Source of the DNA: SZUA-442 sp963792405
Lineage (GTDB): Bacteria > Actinomycetota > Acidimicrobiia > Spongiisociales > UBA5794
Assembly: GCA_963792405.1 (NCBI GenBank)
Contig: CAWBVU010000006.1
Span: 744,001 to 808,000 of the forward strand
DNA length: 64,000 bases
Direction of reading: 5' to 3'
Under the pieces are notes generated by a model. That model worked only from the letters and a program-made list of their open reading frames with translations. It did not search any database and was not told the origin of the DNA. Every line of letters begins with the position of its first letter. Within the stretch, counting starts at the first letter, position 1. The position numbers and the translations under genes are program-made. Of this stretch, positions 41,180 through 47,838 are shown one piece after another.

Positions 41180-41962
41180 TCACGCATGGTCGAGGCCGAA
41201 CTGTTCCCTCACGGCCTGCGGGAAGGGGTGGCGCCCGAGGCTGAGGAACCGCACCGGGGTGTCGCCCTTCCTGATCGTGACCGCCTCGCCGGGGTCCACC
41301 GTGCACAGCTCCCTGCCATCGACGTTGACCCGGGCGGGCCGGTCGACCGCGACCTCGAGGGTGACGACGGCGTCGGGGGCGAGGACGACAGCCCGCGTCA
41401 GGAGGCTGTGGGGGGCGACAGGGGTGAGGATGAGTGCGTCGAGGGACGGATCCACCACCGGGCCCCCCGAAGACAGGGAGTATGCGGTCGACCCGAGGGG
41501 GGAGGCCACGATGATCCCATCCGTCCGGTAGGTCGCGAGCGGCCTGCCGTTGACCGAGACGGCGACCTCGATGATCCGTTGGCTGACGACCTTCTCGACG
41601 ACGACGTCGTTCACGGCGACGGCCGTGGTGGAACCCGTGTCGACCGCCACGACGCTGTGGGGCATGATCGTGTGGCGGTCGTGTGCGATGGCCTCGACGA
41701 GGTCATCGATCTCGGCGACCTCGAACTCCGCGAGGTAGCCGACTCTGCCGACGTTGATGCCGCAGACAGGTGCGCCCACGCCCATCGCGATGGCGGCAGC
41801 CGAGAGCACGGTGCCGTCGCCCCCGATTGCGAGGACGAGGTCGGCGGCCGCGGGATCGGGGGTGATGTCGACCCCGAAGCGTGCGAGCGTCGCGACCAGA
41901 TGGTCCACGGCCTCGCCGAGGCCTGGGCTGTCCTCCCGTGTCACCAGGTGCACGGATCTCAT
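41180..41962 (-). CDS. nadK: NAD kinase
   Basis: 260-residue enzyme that makes NADP from NAD using ATP or polyphosphate. The 'AIGGDGTVL' motif is near residue 46 and the second nucleotide motif 'AVNDVVVEK' near 120. 'TDGIIVASPLGSTAYSLSSGGP' region near 145-166 binds NAD. The N-terminal Rossmann part is short. The ATG overlaps the tlyA stop as ATGA. Confidence 0.96.
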   Translation of the reverse strand: MRSVHLVTREDSPGLGEAVDHLVATLARFGVDITPDPAAADLVLAIGGDGTVLSAAAIAMGVGAPVCGINVGRVGYLAEFEVAEIDDLVEAIAHDRHTIMPHSVVAVDTGSTTAVAVNDVVVEKVVSQRIIEVAVSVNGRPLATYRTDGIIVASPLGSTAYSLSSGGPVVDPSLDALILTPVAPHSLLTRAVVLAPDAVVTLEVAVDRPARVNVDGRELCTVDPGEAVTIRKGDTPVRFLSLGRHPFPQAVREQFGLDHA

Positions 41963-42747
41963 GCCGGGCGTTCCTCGCTCACGATGGCGATCCTGTCCTC
42001 TCCGACGGTGCGGGGCTGTCGCGTGAACAGCCCGATGAACTCGACGTTCCCCTTCGCTCCCGTGATCGACGATACCCCGAGCCTCTGACATCCGAGCCCT
42101 GCGCTCGCGAAGTCGGTGAGCACGCGCGAGAGCACGTCGCGCCTGACGGTCGTGTCGGTGACGAGCCCACCGCGCTCCACTCGATCCCTGCCGGCCTCGA
42201 ACTGCGGTTTGATGAGCAGGATCCAGATCGCGTCCATCGACCCGAGCGAGGCGATCGCACCTGAGACGGTCGACAGCGAGATGAACGACAGATCGGCGAC
42301 GACGAGGTCGAAGGGCGCGCCCAGGGCAGCGGGATCGGCGTGGCGGAGGTTGAGGCGCTCGACGACCCTGACACGGTCATCGTTGCGCAGTCGCCAGTGC
42401 AGCTGCCCGTACCCGACATCCATCGCGGTCACGGACCGTACGCCGCGTTGGAGGAGGCAGTCGGTGAAGCCGCCGGTGGAGGCGCCGACGTCGATGGCCT
42501 CGAGACCGGACACGTCGATCCCCCATTCGCCCAGTGCCGTGTCGAGCTTTCGGCCCGCCCTGCTCACGAACGGCTCGGGTGCCTCGACCAGATGGACGGG
42601 ATCGCCGGGTGCGACCATCGTGGACGCCTTCGGATCGGGCGTCGACCCGACACGGACGAGTCCTGCGTCGATCGCCCTTCGGGCCTCGGTGCGCGAGCCG
42701 ACGAGCTTCCGCCTGACGAGCTCGGTGTCGAGCCTGCGCCTGGTCAG
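41959..42747 (-). CDS. tlyA: rRNA 2'-O-methyltransferase TlyA, CTG start
   Basis: 262-residue S4-domain/FtsJ-like methyltransferase, which in mycobacteria modifies 16S C1409 and 23S C1920 and gives capreomycin sensitivity. The S4 domain 'RRRLDTELVRRKLVGSRTEA' region is encoded upstream of the first ATG (42618) and has no ATG, GTG or TTG. CTG at 42747 gives the expected N-terminus, overlaps the preceding stop as CTGA and has GGAGG exactly seven bases upstream. The SAM-binding core includes 'DVGASTGGFTDCLLQRG' and 'DVGYGQLHW'. nadK follows by ATGA. Confidence 0.92.
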   Translation of the reverse strand: MTRRRLDTELVRRKLVGSRTEARRAIDAGLVRVGSTPDPKASTMVAPGDPVHLVEAPEPFVSRAGRKLDTALGEWGIDVSGLEAIDVGASTGGFTDCLLQRGVRSVTAMDVGYGQLHWRLRNDDRVRVVERLNLRHADPAALGAPFDLVVADLSFISLSTVSGAIASLGSMDAIWILLIKPQFEAGRDRVERGGLVTDTTVRRDVLSRVLTDFASAGLGCQRLGVSSITGAKGNVEFIGLFTRQPRTVGEDRIAIVSEERPA

Positions 42748-42923
42748 GGCCTCGCCTCCTCGTCGCCCGACGGTGCAGGGTCCGGTGCGTCGGGATCGAG
42801 TCGCTCACCGAGTGTCGCGGCGATCGCCTCTGCGATGTCGGGGGCATCAGCGGCATCCGACGCCTCGAGGGCCGCCTGGAGCTGTTCGATGGGGTCGCGG
42901 GGGTCGTTCGGTCCTTCGTCCAT
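42744..42923 (-). CDS. Small conserved acidic protein (Rv1693-like position)
   Basis: 59-residue acidic protein with an amphipathic, Ala-rich middle ('PIEQLQAALEASDAADAPDI') and a disordered tail. A similarly tiny gene lies between the HAD phosphatase and tlyA in M. tuberculosis (Rv1693), so position supports a real gene although function is unknown. ATG 42923 lies 7 bases after the HAD stop. The stop overlaps the CTG start of tlyA. Confidence 0.7.
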   Translation of the reverse strand: MDEGPNDPRDPIEQLQAALEASDAADAPDIAEAIAATLGERLDPDAPDPAPSGDEEARP

Positions 42924-42930
42924 GGAGGCA

Positions 42931-43743
42931 TTATCCCCCTGCAGCGGCCCGAGCGAGGGATGCATCGATGATGGCGGGGACCTCGACGATCGAGGCGGCG
43001 ATCGCGTCAGGGGTGTACTCGGGAGGCACCTCGTCGTCGGCAGTGGTGACGCCGCTCAGCACGAGGACGGAGGACCAGGCATGTGCCTTCGCGAGCGCGA
43101 TGTCCGTGTCGGGTCGGTCACCGACGACCCATACGGGATGTCCGCCCCCCGACGGCAGCTTCTCCAGGATGAGGGCGCTGAAGACCTCGCCCGGCTTGCC
43201 ACACGAGATCGGGTGCGCGCCGGAGGCGGTCGCCACGGCGGCGACGATCGAGCCGGCGCCCGGCGCGAGGCCGTCCGGCGTCGGATACGTCGGGTCGACG
43301 TTGGTGGCGATGAAGGTTGCGCCAGCCCTGATCGCCCGTGCGGCTCGGTCGATGTCCCGGTAGGTCACGCCGGTGTCGAGTCCGACGATCACGGCATCGG
43401 GGGATGTGGGACCAGTATCGACGACTCGCACCCCGGCAGCCTCGACCTCGCTGCGGAGGGCGTCGGAGCCCACGACGAGGGCGGACCTCGCCGTGGACGC
43501 CGCAAAGGTCGCCGCAGCCATGGCCGACGTCACAGCGTCCTCGCTGCGAGCGGCGTAGCCCGTGCGTTCTCGGATGTGCCTGGCCACGATGGCGGGCGTC
43601 TTCGTCGAGTTGTTGGTCGCGAAGAGGAGGCGCCAGCCCGCACCCTCGAGCCGCCTGAGGGCCTCACCCGCCCCGGGGACACCGTGCGAATCGAGGTACA
43701 GCACGCCGTCGAGGTCGAGCACCACGACCCCTTTCGGCGTCAT
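42931..43743 (-). CDS. HAD-IIA family phosphatase
   Basis: 270-residue haloacid-dehalogenase hydrolase of subfamily IIA. Motif 1 is 'LDLDGVLYL' near residue 8, motif 2 'ATNNSTKT' near 43, motif 3 'GKPG' near 181, and motif 4 'VVGDRPDTDIALAK' near 205. M. tuberculosis Rv1692, a phosphatase acting on phosphoglycerol or arabitol-type substrates, occupies the same place before tlyA. ATG 43743 is chosen because GGGGGAG lies five bases upstream. Confidence 0.92.
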   Translation of the reverse strand: MTPKGVVVLDLDGVLYLDSHGVPGAGEALRRLEGAGWRLLFATNNSTKTPAIVARHIRERTGYAARSEDAVTSAMAAATFAASTARSALVVGSDALRSEVEAAGVRVVDTGPTSPDAVIVGLDTGVTYRDIDRAARAIRAGATFIATNVDPTYPTPDGLAPGAGSIVAAVATASGAHPISCGKPGEVFSALILEKLPSGGGHPVWVVGDRPDTDIALAKAHAWSSVLVLSGVTTADDEVPPEYTPDAIAASIVEVPAIIDASLARAAAGG

Positions 43744-43777
43744 CGCCACTCCCCCACATCGTCGCCCGCACGTCGGA

Positions 43778-45139
43778 TCACGATCCCTCCCGTATGCGGC
43801 GGGACAGGTTCTCGATGGTCGAGCCGAGGAATGAGGCGGTCATGGCCACGGACGCCTCCGACACGCGCTCATTCGTTCCGTGGAACATCTCCAGCATCTG
43901 GGGGAAGGTGACGCTCCCATCGAACAGTCCCACACCGAACGACGGGATGCCGCGCTCGCGGAAGAACCTGGCATCGGTCGTCACCGGCGTCATCGTCGGC
44001 GCGAGCGTCCGGAACCCGAGGTGGTCCTCCGCCGCATCGGCGATCGCCTCCCAGAGGAGCCCCTCCGGTCTCGAGCCGTTCGCCATCATCTCGTGGACGG
44101 GGGCGATGTCGAGTCGGTCGTACAAGTCCGGTCCCAGCACCTTCCTGAGGTGGTCCTCGATGTCGGTCGCATCCTGTCCGGGGAGGACCCTGATATCGAC
44201 CTCACCGGACGCCGACGCAGGGACGACGTTGGCCTTGTCGCCGCCGCCGATGACATTCGGGGACAAGGTCAGGTGCGTGCATGCATGGACCCAACGCGCG
44301 AGGGTCGGATCGACCTCGGCGAGGGCGCCGATCGCGTCATCGACCGTATCGGGCTCCGAGAGCAACGCCGCAGTGGTCTCGTCGACGGGGAGGAAGCGCA
44401 CGAAGCGTCGCCACTCGTCCGTGATGGCCACGGGCTGGGCGGTCGCTCCGATCCTGTGGAAGGCCTCGGACAGCGTGAGGACCGCGTTCGACCTGGCATA
44501 CGGCTGGCTGCCGTGCCCTGCGATCCCGGACGATGTGAAGGTCCGCCACGACGGTCCCTTCTCCGCGACCGTCACCGGAAGCGCGGGGGCCGAGCCCTCG
44601 AGGAGGGTCGGTCCGGCGACCTCGGTGAGCACGAAGTCACAGGCGATCAGGTCCCAATGGTGGTCGACCAGGTAGTGGGCGCCGAATTGGCCGCCTGCTT
44701 CCTCGTCCGCCACCGCGGCGAGGATCACGTCCCCCGAGGGAGCGGGGAGGCGGCCGTCGCGGAGGGCCTTGAACACGGTGACCATCGCCGCGGTGACGTT
44801 GAGCATGTCCACCGCGCCCCGACCCCAGATCACGCCCTCGCGGCGAACACCGGCGAATGGGGGGTGCGTCCACCCGACGTCGGTCGCGGGCACGACATCG
44901 AGGTGCGGGATCATGAGGAGCGAGGGTGCTCCGCTGATGGTTCCCGGAAGCCGGTACACGACCGAGGCGCGTCCCGGAAGGGGCTCGATCACCGTGCCCG
45001 CGTCGTCGAGGTATCGCTGGATCGTGGCCACGGAGGCGATCTCGTTGCCGGAGGCGGGGTCGCCCGTGTTGACGCAGGCGTTCCGGATGAACTCCACCGT
45101 CAGATCGATGGCCTCGAGTGGCCAGTCGGGGTCAGTCAT
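43778..45139 (-). CDS. M20-family metallopeptidase (succinyl-diaminopimelate desuccinylase/carboxypeptidase type)
   Basis: 453-residue zinc aminoacylase/peptidase. Metal ligands are in 'IPHLDVVPA' near 85, 'GRGAVDMLN' near 112 and 'VADEEAGGQFG' near 145 (catalytic Glu). The lid/dimerisation domain is in the middle, and the last His is in 'MFHGTNERVSE' near 425. Family members cut N-acyl amino acids or dipeptides. There is no signal peptide. It overlaps the GNAT gene by 8 bases. Confidence 0.9.
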   Translation of the reverse strand: MTDPDWPLEAIDLTVEFIRNACVNTGDPASGNEIASVATIQRYLDDAGTVIEPLPGRASVVYRLPGTISGAPSLLMIPHLDVVPATDVGWTHPPFAGVRREGVIWGRGAVDMLNVTAAMVTVFKALRDGRLPAPSGDVILAAVADEEAGGQFGAHYLVDHHWDLIACDFVLTEVAGPTLLEGSAPALPVTVAEKGPSWRTFTSSGIAGHGSQPYARSNAVLTLSEAFHRIGATAQPVAITDEWRRFVRFLPVDETTAALLSEPDTVDDAIGALAEVDPTLARWVHACTHLTLSPNVIGGGDKANVVPASASGEVDIRVLPGQDATDIEDHLRKVLGPDLYDRLDIAPVHEMMANGSRPEGLLWEAIADAAEDHLGFRTLAPTMTPVTTDARFFRERGIPSFGVGLFDGSVTFPQMLEMFHGTNERVSEASVAMTASFLGSTIENLSRRIREGS

Positions 45140-45620
45140 CCTCGTGCGGGGCGTCGGCGCTGTGCATGATGATCGATCGGGCGGCGAATCCGTGCGCCTC
45201 GAAGAAGTTCTTCGCGGCACGCTGTCCGGGGCCGACGGGAGCATCGAAGTGGTGGATGTCGAGGGCCCGAAGCTCTGCACGCACCGTCTCGAGCATCAGG
45301 TGCCCGATGCCGACGCCGCGAGCTTCGGGCTCCGTGTAGAGGAGCCGTATGCGTCCCAGCCTGGATCCACCCGCCCGGTTGAGCATCGGCTCGATCGTCG
45401 CCCACAGGAACCCGACGGTGACGCCGTCGATCTCCCCGACGAGGACGAATGACTCGTCCTGTGAGATGGCGTGGAACAGCGACATGTCGAAGCGTTCGTC
45501 CAGACCGTCCGTGAGGGCCCAGATGGGCTTGCGCTCCACCTGCTCGCGCTCCATCTCGCCGTACATGGAGACGAGTGTGAAGATGTCCGCGTTCACCGCG
45601 GGCCGGACCGAGAGGTGCAT
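45132..45620 (-). CDS. GNAT-family N-acetyltransferase
   Basis: 162-residue acetyl-CoA-dependent acyltransferase. The core has 'FVLVGEIDGVTVGFLW' near 58-73 and the pyrophosphate-binding motif 'EARGVGIGHLML' near 98 (RxxGxG/A type). The C-terminal 'AAKNFFEAHGFAARSIIM' segment is typical. The substrate is unknown. A TACGCT -10 box lies 7 bases before the ATG. The M20 peptidase follows with an 8-base overlap. Confidence 0.88.
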   Translation of the reverse strand: MHLSVRPAVNADIFTLVSMYGEMEREQVERKPIWALTDGLDERFDMSLFHAISQDESFVLVGEIDGVTVGFLWATIEPMLNRAGGSRLGRIRLLYTEPEARGVGIGHLMLETVRAELRALDIHHFDAPVGPGQRAAKNFFEAHGFAARSIIMHSADAPHEDD

Positions 45621-45627
45621 CGGCCGG

Positions 45628-45633
45628 AGCGTA
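45628..45633 (-). promoter_or_regulatory. -10 box for leaderless GNAT-peptidase mRNA
   Basis: TACGCT on the minus strand, 7 bases before the ATG at 45620. Confidence 0.53.
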
Positions 45634-45648
45634 GCGGGGAGGATCGGC

Positions 45649-46380
45649 CTAGGACCCGGCCCGATCGAGGGCTCGCTGCGCTCCCCACACCGTGACCAGC
45701 CACATGGCCTCCGCAGCGATCCGGAGGCTCATCTTCGAGGTGCCGACGACGCGATCGCGGAAGGTGATGGGGACCTCGTCGATCCGCAGCCCCGCCGACT
45801 CCGTCCTCCACGCCATCTCGACCTGGAAGCCGTATCCGGAGGCCTTGCAGGTTCCGGGGTCGATCTTGCGGACGGTCGTATCCCTGAAGGCTCGGAAGCC
45901 GGCCGTGGCATCCCGCACGGACATGCCGAGCATCGCCGCGGCGTAACGATTGCCGCCCCGCGACAGCAAACTGCGGTGCCACGGCCACCCGTCGGTGCCG
46001 CCCCCCGGCACGTACCGCGAGCCGATGGCGAGGTCGGCTCCGTCGAGGATCGCAGCGACCAGTCGCGGGAGATCCGCGGGATCATGGGAGAAGTCTGCGT
46101 CCATCTCGCACAGGATCTCGGCCCCGAGGTCGAGACCTCGCGCGAACCCTGCCGCATAGGCGGGCCCAAGGCCCTCCTTGACGGTGCGGTGAAGGACGTG
46201 GACGCCTTCGTCGGTGCGTGCGTACTCGTCAGCGAGGGCGCCCGTGCCGTCGGGTGAGGCATCGTCGACCACGAGGACGTCGTATCCGTGTGATCGGACC
46301 GCCTCGATGATGCCGGGGAGGTTGTCCCGCTCGTTGTAGGTCGGCACGATGACCAGGACGTGCAAGCTGAAGGAATCCAT
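45649..46380 (-). CDS. Polyprenol-phosphate mannosyltransferase-type GT2 glycosyltransferase
   Basis: 243-residue GT-A glycosyltransferase of family 2, most like dolichyl/polyprenyl-phosphate mannose synthase. 'VIVPTYNERDNLPGII' opens it; the nucleotide and metal-binding Asps are 'VVDDASPDGTG' near 38 and 'EMDADFSHDP' near 92 (DAD motif). 'YVPGGGTDGWP' and 'ATAGFRAFR' follow. It has no C-terminal membrane domain, unlike fused forms. It would supply lipid-linked sugar for cell-envelope glycans. Confidence 0.92.
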   Translation of the reverse strand: MDSFSLHVLVIVPTYNERDNLPGIIEAVRSHGYDVLVVDDASPDGTGALADEYARTDEGVHVLHRTVKEGLGPAYAAGFARGLDLGAEILCEMDADFSHDPADLPRLVAAILDGADLAIGSRYVPGGGTDGWPWHRSLLSRGGNRYAAAMLGMSVRDATAGFRAFRDTTVRKIDPGTCKASGYGFQVEMAWRTESAGLRIDEVPITFRDRVVGTSKMSLRIAAEAMWLVTVWGAQRALDRAGS

Positions 46381-46424
46381 GGGGGGTGTATCGGCCGGAT
46401 CCCCATGGCCCTGAAGTCAGTGTG

Positions 46425-46886
46425 TCAGGCGGCGCAGTCCCTGCAAATGCGCTTGCGCTTGTTCGTGAGCTGGCTCGTCTTCTTCACGAGGAAGCAGCTC
46501 GTGCACACGAACTCGTCGGCAGCGGCGCCATCGACGACCTCGCCCTCCATCGCGATCTCGGCTCGTCGGATCGCACGCAATTCGGCGGCCTCGTCGACGA
46601 CGAGGGTCTCGATCGACTCGTCGTCGGTGAGCATCTCGAGCTCCTCGGCCTCGAGCTCATCGAGTGCCTCGTCGTCCTCATCGTCGTCCGCGTCGTCATC
46701 CGCGTCGTCCGCGTCGTCCTCGTCGTCGTCCGCGTCGTCATCGACGACCACGAGGCTCTCATCGGACAGGTCGAGTTCGTCCTCGTCATCGATGAGCTCA
46801 TCGTCGAAATCCTCGTCGACGACATCGGCGTCCGCGTCGTCGTCGACGTCATCCGCATCGAAATCGTCGTTCGGATCGTCTGCCAT
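46425..46886 (-). CDS. DUF4193 protein with long Asp-rich tract
   Basis: 153-residue protein ending in the DUF4193 signature: 'ADEFVCTSCFLVKKTSQL' and 'RICRDCAA', a likely four-cysteine zinc site. The first 80 residues are almost entirely Asp, Glu, Ala and Val, encoded by repeated GAC/GCG units, far more acidic than in other family members I know. Function unknown; the family is common in actinobacteria. AAGGAG precedes the ATG and a TATGCT -10 box lies further upstream. The shadow frames opposite it are Ser-rich artefacts. Confidence 0.85.
   Translation of the reverse strand: MADDPNDDFDADDVDDDADADVVDEDFDDELIDDEDELDLSDESLVVVDDDADDDEDDADDADDDADDDEDDEALDELEAEELEMLTDDESIETLVVDEAAELRAIRRAEIAMEGEVVDGAAADEFVCTSCFLVKKTSQLTNKRKRICRDCAA
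46671..46742. repeat. Imperfect tandem repeat of TCCGCGTCG-type 9-mers in coding sequence
   Basis: Within the DUF4193 gene the plus strand reads as repeated TCCGCGTCG / TCGTCGTCC units, giving Asp-Asp-Ala-type repeats on the coding strand. It is a candidate for length variation by slippage. Confidence 0.6.
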
Positions 46887-46950
46887 GTTCCCACTTCTCC
46901 TTGCGGCGGCGCGGAGCATACTCGCTTGTCGATGGGAATCGACCGCGATC

Positions 46951-47838
46951 TCAGGTGACGAAATCGAGGGCACCGGGAACGACCGACAGCGACACCGGAC
47001 CCGTCCCCAGGAGTTCGCCATCCGCCTCGATCGGCCACTGTGGAGGGCACGCGATGGTCACGGTCCCACCGACGTACCTGCGCACGGCGCGATGGGTGAG
47101 GTGGCTCCCCATCGCGAGGCGCGGCATGATGACGAACGCGTTCCGCTTCGGCCCCGAGAAGACCTGGACGTCGAACTCGCCATCGGCCAGCGTCGCCCTC
47201 GGGGCGATGTTCAGTCCTCCCCCGAAGAACTGCCCGTTGGCGACCACCACGTTGATCGCGTCACCCTCGAAGTGATGGCGGTCGACCGCGACGTCGATCG
47301 CGGCCCTCGGGAACCGCGCGAGGGCCAGCCAGAAGGCTGCGGTGTACTTCAGCGAACCAAGGCCGGACGGGAGCCGGCCTGCGCGCTCGACGGACGCCGC
47401 GGCGATACCTGCATTGGCGGCATTGATGAAGTGGCGGGTACCGAAGGACCCGGTCAGGACGCCGACATCGACGGCATACAGGTCCGGTGTGACGAGACGA
47501 TCCAGCGCCGCGCCGATGTCATCGCGCGCGCGTCCGAACGTCCTGACGAAGTCGCTGCCGCTGCCCGTCGGTACCACGGCGAACGTGACACGCGTGCCAT
47601 CGGGACGATGGGCCATGAGCGCGTTCACGAGGTGGTGGATCGTGCCGTCTCCCCCCACGGCGACGAAACGCCGCTCACCGTCGGCGATGCCCTCGCGGAC
47701 GATGGTGTCCACGTCGCGGACGTCGGTCGTGCGGTGCATCCGCGCCTCGAGGTGTCGTGCCCGGACCCCGGCACGAACGTCATCGAACACCGCACGACCG
47801 GCGCCTGCGTTCGCGTTGACGATGACGGTCCACGTCAT
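46951..47838 (-). CDS. Diacylglycerol kinase-family lipid kinase
   Basis: 295-residue DagK/YegS-type lipid kinase. 'VNANAGAG' is near residue 7, the nucleotide loop 'VGGDGTIHHLVNAL' near 61, 'VPTGSGSDFVR' near 90, and a beta-rich C-terminal domain ends 'PIEADGELLGTGPVSLSVVPGAL' region. It probably phosphorylates diacylglycerol or a related lipid. The ATG overlaps the helY stop as ATGA. No membrane helix is evident. Confidence 0.92.
   Translation of the reverse strand: MTWTVIVNANAGAGRAVFDDVRAGVRARHLEARMHRTTDVRDVDTIVREGIADGERRFVAVGGDGTIHHLVNALMAHRPDGTRVTFAVVPTGSGSDFVRTFGRARDDIGAALDRLVTPDLYAVDVGVLTGSFGTRHFINAANAGIAAASVERAGRLPSGLGSLKYTAAFWLALARFPRAAIDVAVDRHHFEGDAINVVVANGQFFGGGLNIAPRATLADGEFDVQVFSGPKRNAFVIMPRLAMGSHLTHRAVRRYVGGTVTIACPPQWPIEADGELLGTGPVSLSVVPGALDFVT

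Noticed and set aside
46671..46742. Regular short repeats that could suggest a CRISPR array
   Set aside because: Units are 9 bp without spacers and encode an acidic protein tract in frame.
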